Below are positions 15,707 to 23,537 of a DNA stretch of 64,000 nt, piece after piece (the stretch's first letter is position 1; every line of letters starts with the position of its first letter). A program made the translations under genes and the position numbers. Under the pieces are notes generated by a model. The model saw only the letters and a list, made by a program, of their open reading frames with translations. It did not search any database and was not told the origin of the DNA. Source of the stretch: Elusimicrobia bacterium GWC2_64_44. GTDB taxonomy: Bacteria; Elusimicrobiota; Elusimicrobia; Elusimicrobiales; UBA9959. The stretch lies in the NCBI GenBank assembly GCA_001799845.1, contig MGUG01000041.1, forward strand, positions 165,513 to 229,512, in the 5' to 3' direction.

Positions 15707-17467
15707 CTAGGTCTGCGCCTCGTAGAGGCCCCGGTAGACGCCGCCGAGCTTCAGCAGCTCTTCGTGCGTGCCCGTCTCCGCCAGTTCGCCTTTCTTGAGC
15801 ACAAAGATCTTGTTGGCGTTCTTCACCGTGGACAGCCGGTGCGCCACCATTACCACGGTGCGCCCGCCCAGGATGCGCTCTATGGCGCCCTGCACGGCCT
15901 GCTCGCTCGCGGTGTCCAAATTGGAAGTGGCTTCGTCCAGAAGCAGGATCTTGGGCTTCTTGATTATGGCGCGAGCTATGGCCAGCCGCTGGCGCTGGCC
16001 GCCGGACAGCTTCACGCCGCGCTCGCCCAGTACCGTGTCGTAGCCCTGCGGCATCGCCTCTATGAAAGCGTGAGCGTCGGCGGCCTTCGCGGCCTCTATC
16101 ACCTCGGCCATCGAGGCGTTCGGCATGCCGGTCTTGATGTTGCCCAGCACCGTGTCGTCGAAGAGGATCGTGTCCTGCGTCACCAGGCCCATGTGCGCGC
16201 GCAGGTCGGTCGTGTCCAGGTCCAGCATGTCGTGGCCGTCTATCTCCACCTTGCCCGACACCGGGTCGAAGAAGCGCAGCAGCAGGTGGATGATGGTGGT
16301 CTTGCCCGAGCCGGACGGGCCCACGAAGGCAGCCACCTCGCCCGGGTTGATGGTGAAGGAAAGGCCGTTGAGCACCTGCGTGTCGCGCGAGGGGTACTTG
16401 TAGCTCACGCCGCGGAACTCTATCTTGCCGTCCAGGCGGTCTATGTTCTTGGTGTCAGCCTTGATCACCACCGCGGGCTGTTCCTCCAGGATCTGGTAGA
16501 TGCGCTCCCAGGAGGCCATGCCCTGCTGCAGCTTGGAGTTGAGGTTGCCGATGTTCTTGAGCGGCACATAGGCGGTGACGTAGGCCGCGAGGAAAGAGAA
16601 GAAGTTCTCCACGGTCATCGTGCCGGCAAAGATGGCTTTTCCGCTCAGGTAGATGATGGCCAGCAGCACCATGCCGCTGATGAACTCCATCACCGGTCCG
16701 CTCATGGCGGTGGCGCGCAGGTAGCGCATCATCTTGCTGAAGTAGGCGTCGTTGGAGACCTTGAACTTGGCTATGGCCTGCTCTTCGTAGTTGAAGGCTT
16801 TCACTACGGTGATGCCCTGCAGGCTCTCCTGGAACTTGTGCGAGATCTCGCCCACGATGACGTTGCTCTCGGCCGAGGCCTTGCGCATTTTTTTGCCCAG
16901 CACGCCCAGCAGGGCGCCTATGAGCGGCAGCACTACCACCGCTATCAGCGCCAGGCCCCAGTTGAGGTAGAACAGCAGGCCCACGCAGGCCACCACGGTC
17001 AGCACGTCGCGGATGCCGTAGAGCGGGATGAACTGCACCGTGCTCTGCACGTTGTTGAGGTCGTTGATGACGCGGCTCATCACGTCGGAAGAGCGCTTGC
17101 GCCAGTAGAACTCGAGCGAGAGGCGGTGGATGTGGGCGAACAGGTCCTCGCGGACCTTCTGCACCACCCGCTGGCCTATCCAGCTCATCAGGTAGGCGTT
17201 GATGTATTCCACCAGCATCCGCAGCACGAACAGCGCCGGCAGGCCGAAGACGATCAGGCGCAGCAGGTCCATGTTCTTGTCCATGAACACGCCCTTGATG
17301 ACCGGGCCGGAGATGTAGATGACCGCGTTCTTGATCACCGCGAGGACGATCATGGAGACGGCCGCCTGGGCGAGGCGGATCTTGTGGGGCTTGAGGTACT
17401 GCAGCAGGGCCCGGACCAGGACCTTGAACCTGGCTTTATCCTGCGCGGCGCGGGCGGGGTCCGTCAT
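15707..17467 (-). CDS. msbA: Lipid A flippase ABC transporter MsbA
   Basis: This 586-residue half-transporter has six membrane helices (residues ~20-330) fused to an ATPase domain. Walker A is GPSGSGKTT, the signature LSGGQRQRLAIARA, Walker B ILLLDEATSNLD, and the H-loop VMVAHRLSTV. Length and order match MsbA, which flips lipid A-core across the inner membrane. Its gene begins one base after the lpxB stop, supporting this role over a generic multidrug exporter. The sequence just downstream is the 216-bp repeat element. Confidence 0.88.
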   Translation of the reverse strand: MTDPARAAQDKARFKVLVRALLQYLKPHKIRLAQAAVSMIVLAVIKNAVIYISGPVIKGVFMDKNMDLLRLIVFGLPALFVLRMLVEYINAYLMSWIGQRVVQKVREDLFAHIHRLSLEFYWRKRSSDVMSRVINDLNNVQSTVQFIPLYGIRDVLTVVACVGLLFYLNWGLALIAVVVLPLIGALLGVLGKKMRKASAESNVIVGEISHKFQESLQGITVVKAFNYEEQAIAKFKVSNDAYFSKMMRYLRATAMSGPVMEFISGMVLLAIIYLSGKAIFAGTMTVENFFSFLAAYVTAYVPLKNIGNLNSKLQQGMASWERIYQILEEQPAVVIKADTKNIDRLDGKIEFRGVSYKYPSRDTQVLNGLSFTINPGEVAAFVGPSGSGKTTIIHLLLRFFDPVSGKVEIDGHDMLDLDTTDLRAHMGLVTQDTILFDDTVLGNIKTGMPNASMAEVIEAAKAADAHAFIEAMPQGYDTVLGERGVKLSGGQRQRLAIARAIIKKPKILLLDEATSNLDTASEQAVQGAIERILGGRTVVMVAHRLSTVKNANKIFVLKKGELAETGTHEELLKLGGVYRGLYEAQT

Positions 17468-17468
17468 G

Positions 17469-18617
17469 TCAGCTCAGGTGGGCTATGATCTTCTTGGCGG
17501 CGCGCTCGGCGGCGCCGTGCTCGCCCAGCATGGTGCGCAGCCCGGTCAGTTCCTTGCGGGCGGCCTGCATGCGCGGCGGGTTGTTGATGAACGAGAAGGC
17601 TTCCTGCGCCAGCCCGTCCACGGTGGCCTTCTCCTGCACCAGCTCTTTGACGGCCGGCTTCTTGAGGAGGATGTTGACCAGGGAGATGTAGGGCGTCTTG
17701 ATGATGCGCTTGGCCACCTCGTAGGTGAGCTTGTTCATCTTGTAGGCCACGGCCATCGGCACGCCCAGCAGGCCGTTCTCGAGGGTGGCGGTGCCGGAGC
17801 AGGTGAAGGCGAAGTCCAGTTTCGCGCGCTCGGCGTAGTCCTTCTCGCGCACGATCTCGATGTCCTTGGACCAGTACTTCTCGGCGTGCTCGAGCGCGGT
17901 CACTATGTGCTCGTCGGGGAATTCCGGCACGGCGAACAGGTAGCCGCGCGCCTTGGGATGCTTCTCCTTGATGCGGTAGAAGGCCTTCACGAACAGCGGC
18001 AGGTGGCGGTAGATCTCGGTCTTGCGCGAGCCGGGCAGGATGCCGATGCGCCAGGCGCCGTCGGCGGGCGGGAAGTCCTTCTTTACCGGTTCGGGCATCA
18101 GGTCCAGCAGCGGGTGGCCGACGAAGGTGGCGTTGCCCTTCACCTTCTTGTAGAGGTCCGCTTCGAAGGGGAAGATGACGAACATTTCCTTGGTGAGCTT
18201 GGCCAGCTTGGCGGCGCGGCCCGGGCGGGAGGCCCAGACCTGCGGGCTGATGTAGTAGAACGCCGGGATCTTGCGGTGCGCGGCCAGGCCCAGTACCTGG
18301 TGGTTGAAGCCGTAGAAGTCCACCGCGATCACGCAGGCGGGGCGCTTCTCCTCGAGGTAGCGGCGCACCAGCTTGATGAGCTTGAACCACAGCAGGAAAT
18401 GCTTGAAGGGCGCCTCGAAGCCCACGGCGCCCACGGAGACGAGGTTGTAGAGGAAGCGGTTGGAGACCTCGTGCATGCGCACGCCGCCCATGGCGGTAAC
18501 GGTGATCTCCGGGTCCTGCTCGCGCAGCGCCTTGATCAGGCCGGCGGCGTGCAGGTCGCCGGACGGGTCGCCGGCCACTATCAGGATGTTCTTGTTGACT
18601 GGTGCTATTTTAGCCAT
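17469..18617 (-). CDS. lpxB: Lipid-A-disaccharide synthase LpxB
   Basis: LpxB joins UDP-diacylglucosamine to lipid X to form the lipid A disaccharide at the inner membrane. The 382 residues show the GT19 family pattern: ILIVAGDPSGDLHAAGLIKAL at the N-terminus, VIAVDFYGFNHQVLGLAAHRKIPAFYYISPQVWASRPGRAAKLAK, FVGHPLLDL, ILPGSRKTEI, and AFTCSGTATLENGLLGVPMAVAYKMNKLTYEVAKR. It lies between a Gfo/Idh oxidoreductase and msbA, and receives UDP-sugar product from LpxI encoded further right. Confidence 0.95.
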   Translation of the reverse strand: MAKIAPVNKNILIVAGDPSGDLHAAGLIKALREQDPEITVTAMGGVRMHEVSNRFLYNLVSVGAVGFEAPFKHFLLWFKLIKLVRRYLEEKRPACVIAVDFYGFNHQVLGLAAHRKIPAFYYISPQVWASRPGRAAKLAKLTKEMFVIFPFEADLYKKVKGNATFVGHPLLDLMPEPVKKDFPPADGAWRIGILPGSRKTEIYRHLPLFVKAFYRIKEKHPKARGYLFAVPEFPDEHIVTALEHAEKYWSKDIEIVREKDYAERAKLDFAFTCSGTATLENGLLGVPMAVAYKMNKLTYEVAKRIIKTPYISLVNILLKKPAVKELVQEKATVDGLAQEAFSFINNPPRMQAARKELTGLRTMLGEHGAAERAAKKIIAHLS

Positions 18618-18664
18618 AAAATCTCCGCGGGCGCGGGGTATCCGGCCGCGTCCTCCGGGCGCGC

Positions 18665-19732
18665 TCAGTGCTTGTCTATGCCGGTGTTCTTGAGGCCCTC
18701 TTCCACCAGCATCTTGGTCGCCTTGCCGATGTCGGACAGGCGGCCGGCCAGGGATTCGGGGGCTTCGTCGGTCTTGGAGCCGGACACCTCGAAGCGGCGC
18801 ATGCGCTCGGTGATGCTGAGCGCGAGCCGCAGGGCCTTCAGGCCCTTCTCGCCGCTGGGCGTGGGGGTCTTGGCGGTGCGGATGCAGTCTATGAAATGGG
18901 AGATCTCTTCCCGTATGGGCTGCTTGGGCGCGAACTTGGGGTAGGTGATCTCTATGTCCTTGAGCGAGTTCACCACGGGCGTCTTTTTGGTGTAGATCTT
19001 CAGCTTGGAGCTGACGTAGTCCACCGAGATGTAGGCGTCCTGCTGGTAGATGCGCATGCGGCGGGAGGCTTCCATGGTGGCGCGGCTGGCGGTAATGTCG
19101 GCCACGCAGCCGTTCTTGAACTTGATGCGCACGTTGGAGATGTCCTCGTGCTGGGAGAGCATGCTCGCGCCGATGGCCTCGAAGCTCTCGATCTCGGAAT
19201 CTATCATCAGCAGGATGATGTCCAGGTCGTGGATCATCAGGTCCAGCGTGACGCCGGTGGCGGCCACGCGGGGGTCGTAGGGCCCGAGGCGCTCTATGGT
19301 GACGTAGCGGGGGTTCTTGACGTGCTTGAGGGTCTCCACCACGGCGGCGTTGAAGCGCTCGGAGTGGCCCACCTGCAGCACCACTTTGTTCTTCTCGGAC
19401 AGCTCCAGCAGCTTGCGGGCGCCCTCTTCGGAATTGGTGATGGGCTTCTCCATCAGCACGTGCACGCCGGCGGAGAGGGCCTTCACGCCCAGGTCGGCGT
19501 GGTATTCGGTGGGGGCGGCTATCACCAGCGCGTCCACCTGGCCGAGCAGCTCCTCCACGGTCTTGTAGGCCACGCAGTTGTGGCGCCAGGCCAGCACCTG
19601 CGCGCGCAGCAGGTTGGGGTCGGAGACGCCCACCAGCTCTACTTCCGGCATGGTAGAAAGGGTTTTAGTGTGGAAACCGCCCAGCTTGCCTGCGCCCACT
19701 ACGCCAAAACGGAGTTTTTTGTTTTCAGCCAT
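18665..19732 (-). CDS. Gfo/Idh/MocA oxidoreductase in the lipid A cluster
   Basis: This 355-residue NAD(P)-dependent sugar dehydrogenase-type protein has the Rossmann motif GVVGAGKLGGFHT, the EKPIT motif (VHVLMEKPITNSEEG) and the catalytic-helix segment DLMIHDLDIILLMI. It lies upstream of lpxB and is read with it. In some bacteria a Gfo/Idh enzyme (GnnA) oxidises UDP-GlcNAc at C3 so that lipid A is made with 2,3-diamino sugars. That role is attractive by position, but the partner aminotransferase GnnB is not in the window. GAGGA precedes the ATG, and a hairpin (GGCGGGC..GCCCGCC, near 19761-19777) lies in the leader. Confidence 0.85.
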   Translation of the reverse strand: MAENKKLRFGVVGAGKLGGFHTKTLSTMPEVELVGVSDPNLLRAQVLAWRHNCVAYKTVEELLGQVDALVIAAPTEYHADLGVKALSAGVHVLMEKPITNSEEGARKLLELSEKNKVVLQVGHSERFNAAVVETLKHVKNPRYVTIERLGPYDPRVAATGVTLDLMIHDLDIILLMIDSEIESFEAIGASMLSQHEDISNVRIKFKNGCVADITASRATMEASRRMRIYQQDAYISVDYVSSKLKIYTKKTPVVNSLKDIEITYPKFAPKQPIREEISHFIDCIRTAKTPTPSGEKGLKALRLALSITERMRRFEVSGSKTDEAPESLAGRLSDIGKATKMLVEEGLKNTGIDKH

Positions 19733-19820
19733 ATGTTGTCCTCAAAAATAGACGGAAACCGGCGGGCTTGGCCCGCCATTTATCTTATTATTCTACTAAA
19801 AATGGGGGGTTACGGTCCTA

Positions 19821-19877
19821 AAGGGGACGCTGCTTCCTATCTTCCTAAAGTTAGGAAGATAGGAAGCAGCGTCCCTT
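19821..19877. repeat. REP-like perfect palindrome, family 1 copy A
   Basis: Arms of 25 bp at 19824-19848 and 19851-19875 begin GGGACGCTGCTTCCTATC and are perfectly complementary with a two-base centre. The palindrome sits five bases after the stop of the spermidine-synthase-like gene. It shares the GGGGACGCTG.TTCCTA frame with the palindrome at 42487-42539, so the two are members of one dispersed family. Confidence 0.85.
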
Positions 19878-19879
19878 GG

Positions 19880-21874
19880 TTACCACTTGAGGGCTTTGGG
19901 GAGGTTGCGGTAGTCGTCGGTCCACGCCCGCCAGCCGGGGCGGGGGGCGGGGGGCGCCCAGCCGTCCTTGACCAGCCTGGCCAGGTGGGCGGGGTTATCG
20001 GTCGCGACCAGCCACTCGGAGCCCAGGCGGGCCGGGTCGTTGGGGTCGTAGGAAACGCTCTTATAGAGGGTCTTCATGCCGGCGGCCGCGGCGGAGAGGT
20101 CCAGCACCGGCACAATATCCACGAAATTGGCCGAGACGTGGAACACCATCAGCCCCCCGGGTGCGAGCCGCGAGCGGTACAGGGCCAGGGCCTCGGTGGT
20201 CACCAAATGCAGCGGTACCGAGCCGCCGGTGAAGGCGTCCAGGTACAGCAGGTCGAAGCGGCCCGGCGGCTCTTTCTGCAGGTTCACCCGCGCGTCGCCG
20301 GTGATCACGTTCACTTTCGCCTTGCAGCGCGCGAGGAAAGTGAAATATTGCCGCGCTATCAGCTCCACGTCGGGGTCAAGCTCGTAGAAGGTCCATTCCG
20401 TGCCGGGCCTGGCGTCGGCGCAGCTCACGCCCACGCCCAGCCCCACAGCGCCTACGCGCCTGGCGGGGAAATGCGTCAGCACTTCGTTTATGGGCGACCC
20501 CGCCGCGTAGTAGGTAGTGCCCTGATCTTCGGTGCCGGCCGCGGTGCGCTGTATGCCGTGCACGGTGGCGCCGTGCACGAAGCGGCGCAGGCCCGCGCCC
20601 TTGTCCTCCTCCACGCGGTACATGCCGTAAAAATTCCGCAGCGCGAAGACCGTGGTCTCCCCGGAGAGCCGCGCGCCGCCCCAGATGATGCCGCCCAGCA
20701 GCGCAAGCGACGCCAGCGAGGCCCGGCCGCCGAAGCCCCGCGCCCGCCCGGCCGAGTAGGACATGGCCGCGACAAGCGCCGCCGCCGCGATATAGAGGTC
20801 CGCGAAGCCATAGCCGAAGCGCAGCGCACCGGCGGGCGTGACCAGCGCCGTACCCAGCACGCCGCCGAGGCCCATGGCCAGGTAATAGCGCGGCGCCAGC
20901 CGGTTATGTACCGGCCTGGCCAGGTAAAGCTCCCGGTGCAGCGCCACGCAGACGAAGAACAGCGCCCAGTTGAGCAGGGCCACCAGCACTGTGCTGACGG
21001 GGCTCTGCAGCCGCCAGAGCGCGATCATCAGCGCGCCCAGCAGGCCGAACAGCAGCACCCGCAGCGCGGTCAGGCTGAACTCGCGGCCGGAGAAGAGCAG
21101 CGCGTACGAAAGCAGGTAGGCGGCTAGCGGGATCATCCAGGTGAGCGGCATCGAGGCCGTGGCCGAGCCCTGGTAGCTGGTCACCGCGGCTAGCAGCGCG
21201 GAGGTGGCGGCCGGCAGGGCCAGCCAGAGCCCCCAGCGGGGCTTCTCGTCGGTCTGCTCCGGCGGGCGCGGGGCCTGGCCGCCAAAAGGCAGCAGCCGCA
21301 GCGCGGCCAGGTAGAGGAAGAAATACAGGAGGTAGAGGCCGCTCCAGAGCCGCGCCGCTTCGCCCAGAGCGAGGCGCGGCTCTACCAGCATGGCGTAGGA
21401 GAACATGCCGGCCAGCGAGCCGGCGTTGGACCAGCCGAACACGCCGAAGGCGCTGCCGCCCTCGGTGTCCGCGAGCAGGCGGTGGCACAGCGTAGTGCCG
21501 GCGGAGAGCGCTATGAAGGGCAGGCCGATGAACAGGGCCAGCCGCCAGAGCAGGTCCGGCACCGGCGCCGCGAGGGCCTGCCGCGGGAAGTCGCCGCCGG
21601 CGAGGAGGGCGGCCGCGAGCAGGAAGGCCAGGTGTATGATCAGCAGCGGGCGCGCGGGCAGGCGCTCGGAGAGCTGCTGCGCGTAGGCGTAGCCCGCCAC
21701 CAGCGCCGCCTGGTAGAAGAGCAGGCAGACGGTCCAGACATAGTAGCTGCCGCCGAACAGCGGCAGCACCTTGGCGCCGGCCATCAGCTCCAGCTGGAAA
21801 AGCAGGAAAGAGCCCAGGAAGGCGGCGGAATGAAAAAGCAGTCTGGGGCCGCTGAATTTCGCGGACAGGTCCAT
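19880..21874 (-). CDS. Membrane-fused spermidine synthase-like protein
   Basis: This 664-residue protein has about a dozen membrane helices in residues ~15-410. They are fused to a C-terminal Rossmann domain of the spermidine-synthase/methyltransferase fold (~420-650). Motifs are VGAVGLGVGVSCADARPGTEWTFYELDPDVELIARQYF (nucleotide-type loop and acidic residue), VITGDARVNLQKEPPGRFDLLYLDAFTGGSVPLHLVTTEAL and LAPGGLMVFHVS. It belongs to the fused MFS/spermidine synthase family, whose substrate is mostly unknown. The start overlaps the stop of the DUF374 acyltransferase by one base (TGATG), so the two are translated together. Confidence 0.82.
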   Translation of the reverse strand: MDLSAKFSGPRLLFHSAAFLGSFLLFQLELMAGAKVLPLFGGSYYVWTVCLLFYQAALVAGYAYAQQLSERLPARPLLIIHLAFLLAAALLAGGDFPRQALAAPVPDLLWRLALFIGLPFIALSAGTTLCHRLLADTEGGSAFGVFGWSNAGSLAGMFSYAMLVEPRLALGEAARLWSGLYLLYFFLYLAALRLLPFGGQAPRPPEQTDEKPRWGLWLALPAATSALLAAVTSYQGSATASMPLTWMIPLAAYLLSYALLFSGREFSLTALRVLLFGLLGALMIALWRLQSPVSTVLVALLNWALFFVCVALHRELYLARPVHNRLAPRYYLAMGLGGVLGTALVTPAGALRFGYGFADLYIAAAALVAAMSYSAGRARGFGGRASLASLALLGGIIWGGARLSGETTVFALRNFYGMYRVEEDKGAGLRRFVHGATVHGIQRTAAGTEDQGTTYYAAGSPINEVLTHFPARRVGAVGLGVGVSCADARPGTEWTFYELDPDVELIARQYFTFLARCKAKVNVITGDARVNLQKEPPGRFDLLYLDAFTGGSVPLHLVTTEALALYRSRLAPGGLMVFHVSANFVDIVPVLDLSAAAAGMKTLYKSVSYDPNDPARLGSEWLVATDNPAHLARLVKDGWAPPAPRPGWRAWTDDYRNLPKALKW

Positions 21875-22518
21875 CAGGCCCCGGCGGCCAGCAGCCGCTC
21901 GGCCTCTTCGGTGAGCGCGTTCAGGGCGTTCTCCAGCTCCAGGGTCTTGGCGGCGATGTCGTCGGTTTCGGCCACGGTTATGGGCGCGCCGTATACCGCC
22001 TCGATGCGGCCGAAGGGCAGTGGGAACTGGTACTTGTCCCAGCTGCGCAGCACCAGCTTTCTCGACAGCGCGCAGGCCGCGGGGATGATCGGGATGCCCC
22101 CTTTCTGCGCGATGAGGACGACGCCGGCTTGCGCTTTAAAGATGGGGCCCTTCGGGCCGTCGGGGGTGATGCCTATGGAGTAGCCGTTCCTGGCCGCCTT
22201 GATCAGGCCGCGCAGCGCCATGACGCCGCCGGAGCTGCTGGACCCGCGGAGGAAGTTGAAGCCAAGGGGCAGCAGGATGCGGGCGAGGTACTCGCCGTCC
22301 TTGCTCTTGCTGACCATGCCTGTCATGCCGCTGCCGCGGTGCAGCCAGAACATCAGCGCTTCCTGCCGGTGCCAGAGGGCGTAGGCCGCGGGCCCGGGGT
22401 AGTCCTTCTGTCCTTTGATGGTGACGCGCGAGGTCAGGCCGAGGAGGCGGAGGTAGAGCCGCGCCAGCAGCGGGAGCAGCCAGTAAGCGGGGGAATTCTT
22501 GTGGAGCAGTTCGTTCAT
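21874..22518 (-). CDS. DUF374 lysophospholipid acyltransferase-family protein
   Basis: This 214-residue protein shows the family pattern ALWHRQEALMFWL (HX4-type motif in DUF374), SKSKDGEYLARILLPLGFNFLRGSSSSGG, GYSIGITPDGPKGP and KGGIPIIPAAC. DUF374 proteins are distant relatives of LpxL/PlsC acyltransferases and usually sit near msbA and other lipid A genes. A role in a late acylation of lipid A or another envelope lipid is therefore likely but inferred. Its stop overlaps the start of the spermidine-synthase-like gene by one base. The 104 bases upstream hold only an imperfect GC-rich hairpin. Confidence 0.85.
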   Translation of the reverse strand: MNELLHKNSPAYWLLPLLARLYLRLLGLTSRVTIKGQKDYPGPAAYALWHRQEALMFWLHRGSGMTGMVSKSKDGEYLARILLPLGFNFLRGSSSSGGVMALRGLIKAARNGYSIGITPDGPKGPIFKAQAGVVLIAQKGGIPIIPAACALSRKLVLRSWDKYQFPLPFGRIEAVYGAPITVAETDDIAAKTLELENALNALTEEAERLLAAGA

Positions 22519-22622
22519 AGGAACACGTTAACGCCGAAGTAATTATATACAGAATAGAGCGTCGGGGTAAACAACGGCTCCGGAGCTGTTCCCCTTGCCC
22601 GCTGAAGGTCTTGGTTCAATGG

Positions 22623-23537
22623 CTACTTGGGGGCGCCTAAGGCGTAGCTCAGGCCTAGGTGGTGGGTGCTGCCCAGCATGCCCTGCGCGCGCAGGGCGTA
22701 ATCCAGCGTGAACTTGCCCAGTTCAAAGCCGAAGCCGGCCGTAAGCCCGCTGATGCCCCCGGCGTCGGGGGCCGCGTTATTGTAGCCGGCGCGGCAGGCC
22801 AGGCTCCAGCCGCCGCCCGGCGCCAGCCGGTATTCCGCGCCGCCGCCGGCCCAACCCGGGCCGTCCTTCGGGAAATTGAAATCCGCGAAGTACTGCCATT
22901 TATCGGCTGGGATCATCACGCCGATCTTCACGTTCGTGGGCAGCGGCGACTCCTCGAGGGCGAACTTGAGGCCCTTGCCCAGGTGTTGTATGGCCGCGCC
23001 GACGAAGAAATCGTCCGCGTTGAAGACCAGGCCCAGGTCCAGCGCGGCTCCGGAAGCGGAACCGGAGATCCTGGAGTCCAGGTACTTGGCCGCGGCGCCG
23101 GCCAGGACGCCGTCGGCCAGCGGCCTGGCGTAGCCCAGCGCGAAAGCCGCGTCGCGCGGGGACAGGCTGCCCGCCGGGGCGCCGGTATTGTCCAGCGAGG
23201 TCATGCTGCCGTAGCGCAGGTATTGCGCCCCGGCGCCGATAACGCCGCCTTTGAACGGCACGGCCGCGCCCAGCACGTCGTAAGAAAGGTCCTCCGCCAG
23301 GAGCGCGTGGCTGAAGGCGGCTGAAGCGCCGCCGTCAGCCAGGCCGGCGGGGTTCTGGAACAGCGCCATGGCCCCGCGCGCGGAGGCGGCGGAAGTCTCG
23401 CCCAGCGCGGCGCTGCGGGCGTCGGCAGGGAGCTTCAGGAAGGCGGCCGTGCCGGTGCCCGCCTTGTTGGCGCAGTACCCCGCGCGCGCCGCCGCGCACA
23501 GCAGTACCGCCGTAAGTATCCAAGCGCTCTTCTTCAT
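22623..23537 (-). CDS. PorV/PorQ-family outer-membrane beta-barrel protein
   Basis: This 304-residue protein has a signal peptide (MKKSAWILTAVLLCAAARAGYC). The family opening follows: AGTGTAAFLKLPADARSAALGETSAASARGAMALFQNPAGLA. Alternating beta-strand segments run to the end (LTAGFGFELGKFTLDYALRAQGMLGSTHHLGLSYALG). PorV is the outer-membrane shuttle that binds C-terminal domains of type IX secretion cargo. The start overlaps the end of the giant surface protein by four bases (ATGA), a direct genetic link between a probable cargo and a probable secretion or anchoring partner. No PorT, PorU or SprA-like gene lies in this window. Confidence 0.85.
   Translation of the reverse strand: MKKSAWILTAVLLCAAARAGYCANKAGTGTAAFLKLPADARSAALGETSAASARGAMALFQNPAGLADGGASAAFSHALLAEDLSYDVLGAAVPFKGGVIGAGAQYLRYGSMTSLDNTGAPAGSLSPRDAAFALGYARPLADGVLAGAAAKYLDSRISGSASGAALDLGLVFNADDFFVGAAIQHLGKGLKFALEESPLPTNVKIGVMIPADKWQYFADFNFPKDGPGWAGGGAEYRLAPGGGWSLACRAGYNNAAPDAGGISGLTAGFGFELGKFTLDYALRAQGMLGSTHHLGLSYALGAPK

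Noticed and set aside
15764..17488. Plus-strand open frame opposite msbA
   Set aside because: The opposite strand encodes every ABC transporter motif in order; the plus frame is His/Val/Leu-rich with no domain.
18668..21127. Very long plus-strand frame across the Gfo/Idh gene, gap and spermidine-synthase-like gene
   Set aside because: It crosses the intergenic palindrome and has no conserved motif; it reflects the high GC content.
22519..22622. Possible terminator hairpin after the PorV-like gene
   Set aside because: The stem around 22564-22594 is imperfect and has no T-run on the minus strand, so it was not listed as a terminator.
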